DNA from: Dyadobacter frigoris
GTDB taxonomy: Bacteria > Bacteroidota > Bacteroidia > Cytophagales > Spirosomataceae
Length of the DNA stretch: 64,000 nucleotides
Reading direction: 5' to 3'
Assembly (NCBI RefSeq): GCF_005280585.1
Contig: NZ_SZVO01000024.1
Coordinates: forward strand, 26,898 to 90,897
Shown: positions 46,771 to 55,702 of the stretch, one piece after another
Position numbering within the stretch: the first letter of the stretch is position 1
Layout: each line of letters begins with the position of its first letter
The notes under the pieces: model-generated
Databases searched by the model: none
What the model was told of the DNA's origin: nothing
What the model saw: the letters and a program-made list of their open reading frames with translations, nothing else
Made by a program: the position numbers and the translations under genes

Positions 46771-48213
46771 ATGGATTGTTACAAATATTATTCAGGCTTG
46801 TTTGGAGGGGAGGGCATTGGTAAGATATGTCTTATTTTACTGGCACTACTTTTCCAAAATACACTCTCACATGCCAAGATTGGTCCTGTTTTGCGAACTC
46901 CGCTTTCGGATACGGTTCGGTTGTCGTCCTTTGACATGGACGTGACGCCTCCGGTGGGAAGCCAGTTGGCTTATGATACTGAAATAAACAAATGGGATCT
47001 TGGTTTACGGGCCAAAGGAATTATTTTATTTGGTTCAGGACTGCCGATCGTGATGTGTGCAGTAGACTGGCTTGGAATTGGAAATGAGGGGATGGATCAA
47101 TTTAAAAATGCGATTGCCGCTGCTGCCGGTACGATTCCTAATCATGTGACAGTTAATGTATTGCATCAGCATGATGCTCCCGGATATGACCCGGGTGCTG
47201 AACAGGTGCTTCTGGAGGCAGGAATAGATCCGGCAGTTATTCACCCAACTAATTATGAGGGTACTTTTGCAAGAGAATGTATCCGCCAGCTGACCATTGC
47301 TGTTCGTAATTCCCTCGACAAATCCCAGCCTATTACCCATATCGGTTTGGGCAAATCGAAGGTAAATAAAGTCGCTTCCAATAGAAATATTTATGATGCT
47401 TCCGGCAAAGTGCGGTTGACGCGTATGTCCACAACCAAGGATTCACTGGTGCGTGCCGAACCGGAGGGATTAATTGATCCTGAACTCTCACTGATCAGTT
47501 TTTGGAATCATGATAAACCTGTTGCCATACTAAGTTACTACGCAACGCATCCGCAAAGTTACTATCGCACTGGCGTGGTTAATCCCGATTTTCCTGGTGT
47601 TGCCCGTTTTTACCGCCAGCTGGCAGAACCCGATGCGATCCATATTCATTTCAATGGAGCAGGCGGAAATATTGCAGCCGGGAAATATAATGACGGTTCA
47701 CATAAGAACCGCCTGGTTTTTGCAGAACGGCTCGCCGAAGGTATGCGCCTTGCATGGGAATCGACCAAACGTGAATCCGTCAAAGCGCAGGATATAGACT
47801 GGGTGGTAGAACCGGTGATTTTGCCGCCAGCAAAATATTTGTTTAAAATGCAGAAAGAATTACTGGTGGATAATACCCTTTTGAAAAAGAATAATGGAAA
47901 CGCGGAAAAGATGGCTTGGCTGCGGAGAAGTGAAAGCGGAATGAAAATAGATCTGGGCTGTCTGAAAATAAAAAATGCCCGGATACTCTATATGCCCGGT
48001 GAGCTTTTTGTTGAGTATCAGCTTGCTGCAAAAGCCCAGCGGCCTGATTTATTTGTTGCTATGGCGGCTTATGGCGATATGGGGCCAGGCTACATTGGCA
48101 CGGCCGATGCGTATAAAAGAGGAGGTTACGAAGTAAGCGAGCTAGGTTCGAATGTGGCACCCGAAGTGGAAGTTGTGCTGATGAAAGCCATTAAGCTTTT
48201 ATTGCAAAAGTGA
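46771..48213 (+). CDS. Neutral/alkaline ceramidase N-terminal domain protein (copy 1)
   Basis: The 480-residue protein starts with a hydrophobic leader (about residues 18-36) and then the ceramidase-type opening VRLSSFDMDVTPPVGSQLAY. The metal-binding region appears as VTVNVLHQHDAPGYDPG and, later, LSYYATHPQSYY; a GAGGNIAAGKYNDGS loop lies near residue 300. The C-terminal beta domain of classic ceramidases is absent. Bacterial neutral ceramidases hydrolyse N-acyl-sphingosine, but short secreted members in Bacteroidota and Planctomycetes have no established substrate. It follows SusCD B and has a paralogue at 50925-52280. Confidence 0.82.
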   Translation: MDCYKYYSGLFGGEGIGKICLILLALLFQNTLSHAKIGPVLRTPLSDTVRLSSFDMDVTPPVGSQLAYDTEINKWDLGLRAKGIILFGSGLPIVMCAVDWLGIGNEGMDQFKNAIAAAAGTIPNHVTVNVLHQHDAPGYDPGAEQVLLEAGIDPAVIHPTNYEGTFARECIRQLTIAVRNSLDKSQPITHIGLGKSKVNKVASNRNIYDASGKVRLTRMSTTKDSLVRAEPEGLIDPELSLISFWNHDKPVAILSYYATHPQSYYRTGVVNPDFPGVARFYRQLAEPDAIHIHFNGAGGNIAAGKYNDGSHKNRLVFAERLAEGMRLAWESTKRESVKAQDIDWVVEPVILPPAKYLFKMQKELLVDNTLLKKNNGNAEKMAWLRRSESGMKIDLGCLKIKNARILYMPGELFVEYQLAAKAQRPDLFVAMAAYGDMGPGYIGTADAYKRGGYEVSELGSNVAPEVEVVLMKAIKLLLQK

Positions 48214-48290
48214 TGGAAAAGTAGGAAGGGAAATCTATTTAAATGCGAAGTTTTACGGTTTAGGCTCCCTTTCACAATTACGAACGGTCA

Positions 48291-50438
48291 ATGAATCAAT
48301 TTAAAATGATGACTATATTTTCAAAGAACAGACTTGATTTTTTTGTGCTACCGGTCTTGCTACTTTTATGTTTTCCCGGTTTTGCACAGCGCTATGTAAA
48401 GGGACTTTCGCCTCAGGAATCAATGAAAACATTTCAGCTTCAGGAAGGATTTGGAATAGAACCATTTGTTACGGAACCTGATGTGGTGCTGCCCGTTGAT
48501 ATGGTTTTTGACGAACATGGAAACGTGTATGTGGTCGAAATGGGGGATTATCCTTATGATGCAAAACTTGGTAATTTTAAGGGAAGGATCCGTTTGCTGA
48601 GAGATACAAACGGCGACGGCAAGGTTGATAAATCCTATGTATTTGCAGAAGAATTGCCCAGTGCTACTTCTGTTCTGCCTTGGAAGGGAGGACTCATCGT
48701 AACCGCTGCACCTGATATTTTATATTTGAAAGATACCAACGGGGATTTTAAAGCGGATGTAAAAGAGATACTTTTCACAGGCTTTTTTGCTAAGAATTCT
48801 GAGGCTCAGATTACCAGTCTGCGCTTCGGGGTTGACAACTGGATATATGCCAATAACCATGGACAAGGTGGACAAATTACCTCTAAGCAAAATCCCGGCG
48901 CAGCACCTGTGGATGTTAGCGGGGGTGATTTTCGCTTCCGAATGGACCGGGGTTTATTTGAAGTTGAATCAGGTTCGGGGCAATTTGGCTTAGCGCTGGA
49001 TGACTGGGGCCACCGTTTTGTAACCCAAAATACGCTTCATATCCAGCAGTCACCCATAGCATACCGTTACATACACCGGCACAATTTTATGCCCACTTAC
49101 CGTTCTGAAACGAATATCTCTGATCATGAACTTGTCATGTTCCAAAAGTCGGCGACACCTTACTGGCGTCAGCAAAGAAGTGACCGGCGGCAGGCAAAAT
49201 ATGATTCGCTAAAATCAGGTTATAAAGAATATGCACGTGATCATTTTACCGGCGCATCGGGTGGTACTTTCTATGGTGGTGATGGTTTTGGTGCATCTTT
49301 TTATGGTTCCATATTTACAGGAGATGTGTCAGGAAATCTGGTTCACAGGGATATTTTAAAGTCTGTTCCCGGCCAGCCGACCTATGTAGCATCACGGGAC
49401 GAGAAAGAAAAAGATCATGAATTTCTTGCCGCTACTGATACCTGGTTTCGCCCGGCGAATTTCACCCTAGGCCCCGATGGTTATCTCTATATTGTTGACA
49501 TGTACCGGCAGCATATTGAAACGCCGGTCTCGATTCCCGAAGATTTGAAATCAGATATGGATTTCACCAATGGGGACACCTATGGCAGGATCTGGCGCCT
49601 GTTTCCCACAAGCGGACAAAAGCGGGATGCTCAGCTTACTGATCTAAGTGCCAGAAAATCAGAAGAACTGTTAGCGCTGCTATCACATCCGAATCAATGG
49701 TGGCGGCTGACTGCGCAGCGTATGCTCTTGGAACGGCAAGACATGAGCATCGTTTCATTGCTGAAAAAAACTTTCGCTGAAAGCAAGGATGCCAAAGGCC
49801 GTCTGCACGCATTTTACGTTTTGGAAGGGTTAAATTCTTTGGATGCCGAAATTATAAAAAAAGCATTGAATGATGCCGAACCAGGCGTTCGCGAACATGC
49901 TTTGGTGCTTGCAGAAAAATACCCACAGTACCTTCCTGAAATCATCAAACTGACAGAAGATGTTTCTCCCCAAGTCGCTTTTCAGGCGACACTCAGTTTG
50001 GGACAATTTTCCGAAAAAGAAGTTTTACCTGCTTTGGCGGGTATAGCCGAGAAACACGCAGATAATGCATCTTACAGACTGGCCATATTAAGTTCAAATC
50101 CGGGTTCTTCCGCCGACTTTCCCGAGCTTTTGCTAAGCAGGGGAATGTATTTCAATAAAAGTTCGGATGGTAAACTGAAATTTATAGAGGACTTCGCCTT
50201 TGTGAGCGGATCGCGTAACGGTAAAAATGAAATCAGCAGTTTGATCATTGTTTTATCCAAAACTGAAAAAAACTGGCAAATCGCAGGTTTGAACGGACTA
50301 ACCAAAGGAATTAAAAGATCTAAAAATAAAAAAGAAGCGGATAAAAATATTGTGAAAGGTCTTCTGAAACTAGAAGAGGGAGCTAGCGAAGATGTGAAAA
50401 AGGCCATTACGGGAGTCAGGAATTCATTAGTAATTTAA
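48291..50438 (+). CDS. PVC-type dehydrogenase-like beta-propeller with HEAT-like tail
   Basis: Secreted 715-residue protein. The signal peptide ends GFAQ, followed by a beta-propeller of the membrane-bound dehydrogenase type (QEGFGIEPFVTEPDVVLPVD, MVFDEHGNVYVVEMGDYPYD, and the calcium-like RDTNGDGKVDKSYVFAEELP) extending to about residue 445. A C-terminal region of HEAT-like helical repeats follows. No CxxCH haem motif is present, unlike many relatives. It probably acts on a sugar or cofactor in the periplasm, but the reaction is unknown. It lies between the two ceramidase-like genes. Confidence 0.78.
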   Translation: MNQFKMMTIFSKNRLDFFVLPVLLLLCFPGFAQRYVKGLSPQESMKTFQLQEGFGIEPFVTEPDVVLPVDMVFDEHGNVYVVEMGDYPYDAKLGNFKGRIRLLRDTNGDGKVDKSYVFAEELPSATSVLPWKGGLIVTAAPDILYLKDTNGDFKADVKEILFTGFFAKNSEAQITSLRFGVDNWIYANNHGQGGQITSKQNPGAAPVDVSGGDFRFRMDRGLFEVESGSGQFGLALDDWGHRFVTQNTLHIQQSPIAYRYIHRHNFMPTYRSETNISDHELVMFQKSATPYWRQQRSDRRQAKYDSLKSGYKEYARDHFTGASGGTFYGGDGFGASFYGSIFTGDVSGNLVHRDILKSVPGQPTYVASRDEKEKDHEFLAATDTWFRPANFTLGPDGYLYIVDMYRQHIETPVSIPEDLKSDMDFTNGDTYGRIWRLFPTSGQKRDAQLTDLSARKSEELLALLSHPNQWWRLTAQRMLLERQDMSIVSLLKKTFAESKDAKGRLHAFYVLEGLNSLDAEIIKKALNDAEPGVREHALVLAEKYPQYLPEIIKLTEDVSPQVAFQATLSLGQFSEKEVLPALAGIAEKHADNASYRLAILSSNPGSSADFPELLLSRGMYFNKSSDGKLKFIEDFAFVSGSRNGKNEISSLIIVLSKTEKNWQIAGLNGLTKGIKRSKNKKEADKNIVKGLLKLEEGASEDVKKAITGVRNSLVI

Positions 50439-50510
50439 TTCGGCATCTGTACGATCACCGGAATCGGGAAGGGGATGAAGCCTTTTTTTATTAAGTAACA
50501 GTTTGAAAAT

Positions 50511-50873
50511 ATGACAAAGGTAAATGAACGCAGGAAGTTTCTGCAAAGCTGTTTTGGGTTGAGTTTAATCGTTTCAACAGGCGGATTTTTTCTTAGCAGT
50601 TGCGTTGGAACGAAAAAAACAGCGGCCAAAAAAAATACAAATCCTGTCGCAAAGATCAGTCCCTGTGAGGATCTTACCGGAGTTGATGCGGTTGATGTGG
50701 AGAAGAGAAAGGCATTGGGTTACGTGAGCCTGTCGCCGATTCAGGACAAACAATGCGGCAATTGCAAACTTTGGATACCGGTTAAAGATGGGAAAGAATG
50801 CGGCGGATGTCTTCTCTTTGCCGGACCTGTTTCGGAAGACGGACATTGCACTTATTGGGCGCCTCAGGTTTAA
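50511..50873 (+). CDS. High-potential iron-sulfur protein-like (HiPIP)
   Basis: Small secreted electron carrier of 120 residues. The leader contains ERRKFLQSC, a twin-arginine-type export signal, consistent with folding with its cofactor before export. The C-terminal part carries the [4Fe-4S] cysteines: QCGNCKLWIP, then ECGGCLLFAGPVSEDGHC and YWAPQ. The order of Cys, Trp and Gly fits the HiPIP family. It may receive electrons from the dehydrogenase-like protein upstream; this is positional inference. Confidence 0.75.
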   Translation: MTKVNERRKFLQSCFGLSLIVSTGGFFLSSCVGTKKTAAKKNTNPVAKISPCEDLTGVDAVDVEKRKALGYVSLSPIQDKQCGNCKLWIPVKDGKECGGCLLFAGPVSEDGHCTYWAPQV

Positions 50874-50924
50874 TAATGTCCTGAAAATCAGTTTGAAACG
50901 AATATTAGCATCAAATAAAAGATA

Positions 50925-52280
50925 ATGCACAACGCCAGATTTCTTACAGCGCTTTTGTTTTTGATCACACATTTAACAATTGCCGGTCAAATCCGGGTCG
51001 GCGTTTTTAATGTCGATGCCACGCCGCCGGTTGGCAGTCCGGTCGCTTACGCAATTGCCCGATCCATTACCGATCCGCTGAGTGCACGCGGAATCGTGAT
51101 CTTATCAGACCAAAAACCGATTGTGCTGTGCGCGGTTGACTGGATTGGTATTTCCAACGAAGGACAAGATATGTGGCGGCAACAATTAGCCGAGGCAGCG
51201 AATACAACAATTGACCGGGTTTCTGTTCACGTGCTTCACCAGCATGACGGTGTGAGGTGTGATTTTACCATTGAAAAAATATTAGAGCAATACGGTTTGG
51301 GCGGCACCAGTATCGATAATGCTTTTGTTATAAAAGTGATAAATAACGTAGCTGCGGCTGTAACCGAAGCGGTTAAAAATGCACAGCCAGTCACTCATAT
51401 TGGTTTCGGACAGGCAAAAGTTGACAGCGTAGCCTCTAACCGGAGAATTTTAGGTGCTGATGGTAAGGTAGCCATTATCCGTTGGAGCAGTTCGAAAGAT
51501 CCTGCTGCCATTGCTGCACCGGAAGGCCTGATAGATCCTTGGCTCAAAAGTGTTAGTTTTTGGAATAAAGATAAACCGATCGTTGTCATGTCCTATTACA
51601 CAACGCATCCGCAAAGTTATTATGGAAAAGGCGATGTAACCTGTGAATTTATAGGCATTGCCCGTAATGCAAGAGAAAAATCTTTAAACGGAGTGCCGCA
51701 TATTAATTTTAACGGAGCCAGCGGCAATATATCAGCCGGAAAATACAATGACGGATCAGTACCTATGCGCCCTGTACTTGCCGCCAGAGTAGAAACTGCG
51801 ATGAAAAAAGCCTGGGATTCGACCAAAAAGACCTGGATTAGCTCTGACGATCTGTCCTGGAAAAATGTCGGGATCATTCTTCCCTTGGGCAAAAATATTG
51901 TAGAAGACGATTTGAGAAAACGCTTGTCAAATGAAAAGGCAACGCTTTCTGAACGCTACCGTGCGGCTGAAAAGCTGGGGTGGTATCAGCGATCCATGGC
52001 CAAAACAACAGTTAATATTTCGTCCCTGCGATTGGGTAAAGTTTGGCTGCTCAATGTTCCCGGCGAGCTGTTTGTTGAATATCAGCTGGCCGCCCAGAAG
52101 CTGAGGCCCAACGGAGAATACGTCTGTACTGCCGCCTATGAAGAATACGGGCCGGGTTATATTGGTACCAAAATCGCTTATTCCCAGGGCGGCTATGAAA
52201 CCGGCGACATCGTTTCGGGAGTAGCACCTGAGGTGGAAGATGTGCTGACAAAAGCAATAAAGCAAGTTTTGAAAAAATGA
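50925..52280 (+). CDS. Neutral/alkaline ceramidase N-terminal domain protein (copy 2)
   Basis: The 451-residue protein has a signal peptide (ends TIAGQ) and then IRVGVFNVDATPPVGSPVAY. It shares with copy 1 the SVHVLHQHDGVRCD segment, MSYYTTHPQSYYGKG, the FNGASGNISAGKYNDGS loop and the end of the form GYIGTKIAYSQGGYE. Copies 1 and 2 are clearly paralogous but well diverged. The stop overlaps the next start (ATGA at 52277-52280), so the two are translationally coupled. The substrate is unknown; amide or ester hydrolysis is likely from family chemistry. Confidence 0.82.
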   Translation: MHNARFLTALLFLITHLTIAGQIRVGVFNVDATPPVGSPVAYAIARSITDPLSARGIVILSDQKPIVLCAVDWIGISNEGQDMWRQQLAEAANTTIDRVSVHVLHQHDGVRCDFTIEKILEQYGLGGTSIDNAFVIKVINNVAAAVTEAVKNAQPVTHIGFGQAKVDSVASNRRILGADGKVAIIRWSSSKDPAAIAAPEGLIDPWLKSVSFWNKDKPIVVMSYYTTHPQSYYGKGDVTCEFIGIARNAREKSLNGVPHINFNGASGNISAGKYNDGSVPMRPVLAARVETAMKKAWDSTKKTWISSDDLSWKNVGIILPLGKNIVEDDLRKRLSNEKATLSERYRAAEKLGWYQRSMAKTTVNISSLRLGKVWLLNVPGELFVEYQLAAQKLRPNGEYVCTAAYEEYGPGYIGTKIAYSQGGYETGDIVSGVAPEVEDVLTKAIKQVLKK

Positions 52281-53641
52281 ACAGGCGGAATTTTATAAAA
52301 AGTGCTGCACTGCTTACTTCAATCAGTGAACTATCATTCCAGCTTCCAATGAACAAATCTTTGAAATCGATCCGGGTTGAAACGACCAATTCCAACTTTG
52401 AGAGAGAAACTTTATTGAAACCTTTTGGCTTTAAGGGCGGCTATCTGACTGAACTTTGGCAAACGGCTTCTCAGCTCCGTTCCGAAGGAAAAAGCTACAT
52501 TGGAATAGCCACGCAAAGTGTCCTTTATGGGGATGCAGATCTTTTTTCGAAATACTCCGAAGCGGGTGGAAATGCACTGATGTATGCAGTTACTGAAAGG
52601 GCTTTGCAATTGGTAAAGAAAACAAGCTTTGAAACACCCATTGGCTTGTTGGACAGCATTTTACCTGAACTGAAAAAAGAGGCAGCACAAATTACAGGAA
52701 GTGATCAGTTGAATGTCAATTTCGTATTTAACGCCCTGATCAGCGTTGATAATGCGGCATGGCTCATATATGCGTCCGAAAACCGGTTTAAGAATTTTGA
52801 TGAAATGATACCTGTCGATTACAGAAAAGCACTTTCAGCAAGGAATAACAAAGTTGGGGTCATGTTCCAGGTTTCGTACCGAATGCCTGAAAAAGATGTG
52901 ACCGATGCCGTTGACCAGGGATATTTTATCATTAAAATAAAAACGGGCCAGCCTGGGACTCAGGCGCAAATGCTGGAAAAGGATAAAGCAAGAATAGAAG
53001 CAATACACCGTTTGCTGAAAAACAGGACTACTTCTCAAACGCCGGACGGCAAACTTATTTATACCCTGGATGCCAACGGGCGGTATGAAAAAAAAGAAAC
53101 ACTTTTGAAATTGCTTGATCATGCCGATAAAATTGGCGCATTGGGTCAAATACTTTTTGTAGAAGAACCCCTTTCTGAAAACAACAATGAAAGTGTTGCC
53201 GGCATAGGTGTTCGCATGGCTGCTGATGAAAGTATCCATACTGAATCGGACGCCATAAAACGACTGCAACAAGGATATGGGGCATTTGTTTTGAAAGGTA
53301 TCGCCAAATCATTAAGCCAGTCGATGAAGATAGCCAAACTGGCTTTTGAGCGCGATGTGCCTTGTATCTGCGCTGATCTTACGGTAAATCCAATCCTGAT
53401 TGACTGGAATAAAAACCTGGCAGCACGTTTGCAGCCTTTTCCGGGTCTGGGAATGAGTATGATCGAGACCAACGGAAATATGAATTATGCAAACTGGCAG
53501 CAAATGCTTGCTTATCATCCATTTGCAGGAGCCGCCTGGACACAGGTCCGTAACGGTATATTTGAGCTTGATGAGCAGTTTTATGCCACGAACGGCGGGA
53601 TTTTAACCCCTTCCAAACATTACATTAAGATGTTTCAGTGA
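52277..53641 (+). CDS. Enolase-superfamily (mandelate racemase-like) enzyme
   Basis: The 454-residue protein begins with a leader-like MNRRNFIKSAALLTS. The C-terminal barrel shows the superfamily metal ligands: Asp in LIYTLDANGRY, Glu in ILFVEEPLSE and Asp-Glu in VRMAADESIHTE. A KIKTGQPG segment supplies a lysine base. A second candidate base, the His of muconate or mandelate type, is not evident. Members abstract a proton alpha to a carboxylate, giving dehydration or racemisation, often of sugar acids. It starts inside the stop of the ceramidase-like gene. Its 3' end overlaps the convergent GntR gene by 17 bases. Confidence 0.8.
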   Translation: MNRRNFIKSAALLTSISELSFQLPMNKSLKSIRVETTNSNFERETLLKPFGFKGGYLTELWQTASQLRSEGKSYIGIATQSVLYGDADLFSKYSEAGGNALMYAVTERALQLVKKTSFETPIGLLDSILPELKKEAAQITGSDQLNVNFVFNALISVDNAAWLIYASENRFKNFDEMIPVDYRKALSARNNKVGVMFQVSYRMPEKDVTDAVDQGYFIIKIKTGQPGTQAQMLEKDKARIEAIHRLLKNRTTSQTPDGKLIYTLDANGRYEKKETLLKLLDHADKIGALGQILFVEEPLSENNNESVAGIGVRMAADESIHTESDAIKRLQQGYGAFVLKGIAKSLSQSMKIAKLAFERDVPCICADLTVNPILIDWNKNLAARLQPFPGLGMSMIETNGNMNYANWQQMLAYHPFAGAAWTQVRNGIFELDEQFYATNGGILTPSKHYIKMFQ

Positions 53642-54326
53642 CTGGAAAATATACAGCAAGATGTCGTTGCATACCCTTACGAAACTCGTCTGGCGTCCCA
53701 TTTTTTAAAAATAAAAACAAGTCATAGTGAGTCACCGGATTACTGGTTTCAACAAAGGTTTTCTTATTAGAATATTCTGTGAAGACATGATCAAAAATAG
53801 GCATTAGTAAAGTCTGAAACCGCTTGAATGTTTCATTTCCAGTCATTTCATATAGTTTTCCGTGGAAGGCAACTTCCTCCTCTTTTGAGGCGAGAACTGG
53901 ATCTTTCTGATTTGCAACAATTGCTTCGAGCGCTGTTAAATCTTGATCGGTTTTACGGGCAAAAAGAAATTCAGAGATTCCCATTTCCATGATCAGTCTT
54001 AGTTCAAAAATTTCATTTAAACTGTTTTGGCCGAGTATGAAAGGATTAAGTACTTTTTCCATCCCAGTAAAAAGATCGGGCTGCGCCATAATCATGCCTT
54101 TTCTTGGTCTGGCCTCAATCATTCCAAGCATCCTTAAGCGGCTTAAGGCTTCGCGTACCACATTTCTGCTGACGTTGAGCTCCTTTGCCATGTCCAATTC
54201 ATTGGGGAGGGCATCACCTGGTTTGAATTTGTTCTCGGTGAAATAATCCCGAAGAATATTTTCTACCCGGTCTGTCATCGAAAGCGTCTCCATGGGTGCA
54301 AGAGTGCCGATTTTTTTACTTGTCAT
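53625..54326 (-). CDS. FadR-subfamily GntR transcriptional regulator
   Basis: The 233-residue protein has an N-terminal winged helix-turn-helix (LPNELDMAKELNVSRNVVRE, ALSRLRMLGMIEARPRKGMI) and a C-terminal FCD effector domain with its metal-type residues (FHGKLYEMTGN, THYDLFLFLKN, MQRHLAVYF). FCD-GntR repressors bind a small carboxylate or sugar acid and leave their operators. It is divergent from the nine-gene operon and the 213-base intergenic region contains a matching palindrome, so it very likely controls that operon and perhaps itself. The ATG at 54326 was chosen; a later start is possible. Confidence 0.92.
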   Translation of the reverse strand: MTSKKIGTLAPMETLSMTDRVENILRDYFTENKFKPGDALPNELDMAKELNVSRNVVREALSRLRMLGMIEARPRKGMIMAQPDLFTGMEKVLNPFILGQNSLNEIFELRLIMEMGISEFLFARKTDQDLTALEAIVANQKDPVLASKEEEVAFHGKLYEMTGNETFKRFQTLLMPIFDHVFTEYSNKKTFVETSNPVTHYDLFLFLKNGTPDEFRKGMQRHLAVYFPVTETS

Positions 54327-54403
54327 CTACTTTGTCATTATAAGGAATTGTAAATATTCATAAATAATTTAAACAAATGGGTGTATTTAATTTTTAAATA
54401 CAA

Positions 54404-54437
54404 TTGCATTTATAGTTAAATATTATTTATACATTTG
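54404..54437 (+). promoter_or_regulatory. Predicted promoter of the nine-gene operon
   Basis: TTG at 54404-54406 lies 23 bases before TACATTTG (54430-54437), matching the Bacteroidota -7 consensus TAnnTTTG, with spacing slightly long. It lies about 105 bases before the first gene. Confidence 0.45.
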
Positions 54438-54447
54438 TCCTACAAAT
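54433..54447 (+). promoter_or_regulatory. Candidate GntR/FadR operator
   Basis: ATTTGTCCTACAAAT is a perfect inverted repeat with 6-base arms and a 3-base centre. It overlaps the predicted -7 element. Its GT-n3-AC core is the pattern bound by FadR-subfamily GntR proteins, and such a regulator is encoded next door. Confidence 0.55.
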
Positions 54448-54539
54448 AAAATTATAGTGTTGCGGCAAACATTCCAGGCTTGAAGGTTAACCTACACTGT
54501 GCTTGTTAATATTTAGAAATCTAGATTAAAACGTGCTGA

Positions 54540-55643
54540 ATGAAAGCTTTAGGAATGGTCATTTATATGCTTTTGATACTGTTTAGCAGTGATGTTGTGG
54601 CGCAGCATGATCCGGAGGTTGTCAAAGATATCGTACTGGATATAAAGTCAAAGAGAGATAATCCAAGAAACAGTGAAGGCGATTTTATAACCTTAAAAGG
54701 CAGACGAATCATGTTCCTGTATTCACGTTACAGCGGCTCATCTTCGGGTGATTTTTCGCCGGCGGATCTCTCAGTACGTTTTTCGGATGATGGCGGCAAA
54801 ACCTGGACAGATAAAGATACTGTACTTGTTAAAAATGAGGGCAAAATGAATATCATGTCGGTGTCTCTTTTGCGAATGGCCAATGATCAGATTGCGATGA
54901 TCTATGCCCGCAAAAATTCACTTGACGACTGTATTCCTTTTATACGGATCTCAAAAGATGAAGGAAAAACCTGGGGAGCGGCAAAACCATGCATTACCGA
55001 TGAAAAAGGATATTTTGTTGTAAATAACAGCCGTGTCAAACAGTTGCGCAACGGAAGGATTTTGCTGCCCGTTTCCATGCACAAAACTGCTGGCAAGAAA
55101 TGGAGCAACCGCGGCACCATAAGATGTTACTTTTCGGATGATAATGGCATAAGCTGGAAATCCGGCCAGTCGGTTCCAAATCCGGATAGTGTGATTACGC
55201 AGGAGCCCGGCGTTGTTGAGCTCAAAAATGGTGAAATCATGATGAACATGCGTGCCAATGGAGGAGTCCAATATCTTTCTTTTTCCAAGGATCATGCGCA
55301 ATCATGGAGTCAGGTGGTGCCAAGTACGATTCCGTCACCCATATCGCCTGCTACCATTGCCAGAATTCCTTCAACCGGAGATTTGATCCTGATTTGGAAT
55401 AACAATGGTTTAAAAGGAGAAGGTTATTTTAAAAGCAAACGCACGCCGCTTACAATAGCTGTTTCCAAGGACGAAGGTAAAACCTGGCAGCATAGAAAAA
55501 TTATTGAAAAAGATCCGGATGGCACATTTTGTTATACAGCTGTCCACTTTTTTAAGGATTATGTATTGTTAGGTTACGGAATGGGGGCAGGATTGGAGGA
55601 TTGTCGTATCGTGCGGATAAAGCTGACAGATATTTATAATTAA
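54540..55643 (+). CDS. Sialidase-superfamily (BNR repeat) secreted hydrolase
   Basis: The 367-residue protein has a signal peptide (ends DVVAQ) and a six-bladed propeller with several Asp-boxes: SDDGGKTW near 85, SKDEGKTW near 139 and 318, SDDNGISW near 200, and a degenerate SKDHAQSW near 248. An arginine in DNPRNSEGDF near the N terminus and the RVKQLRNGRILLPVS region fit sialidase-type active sites, but the catalytic Asp/Tyr/Glu set cannot be confirmed by eye. It could cleave sialic-acid or related acidic-sugar linkages. First gene of the GntR-facing operon. No sialic-acid lyase or kinase is in the window, so a different acidic sugar is equally possible. Confidence 0.8.
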   Translation: MKALGMVIYMLLILFSSDVVAQHDPEVVKDIVLDIKSKRDNPRNSEGDFITLKGRRIMFLYSRYSGSSSGDFSPADLSVRFSDDGGKTWTDKDTVLVKNEGKMNIMSVSLLRMANDQIAMIYARKNSLDDCIPFIRISKDEGKTWGAAKPCITDEKGYFVVNNSRVKQLRNGRILLPVSMHKTAGKKWSNRGTIRCYFSDDNGISWKSGQSVPNPDSVITQEPGVVELKNGEIMMNMRANGGVQYLSFSKDHAQSWSQVVPSTIPSPISPATIARIPSTGDLILIWNNNGLKGEGYFKSKRTPLTIAVSKDEGKTWQHRKIIEKDPDGTFCYTAVHFFKDYVLLGYGMGAGLEDCRIVRIKLTDIYN

Positions 55644-55702
55644 AACAGAACTGCTGCGCCAGTGGATTTCTGCTGCCGGGAAATCAGGTAAAATAATGAT
55701 AG

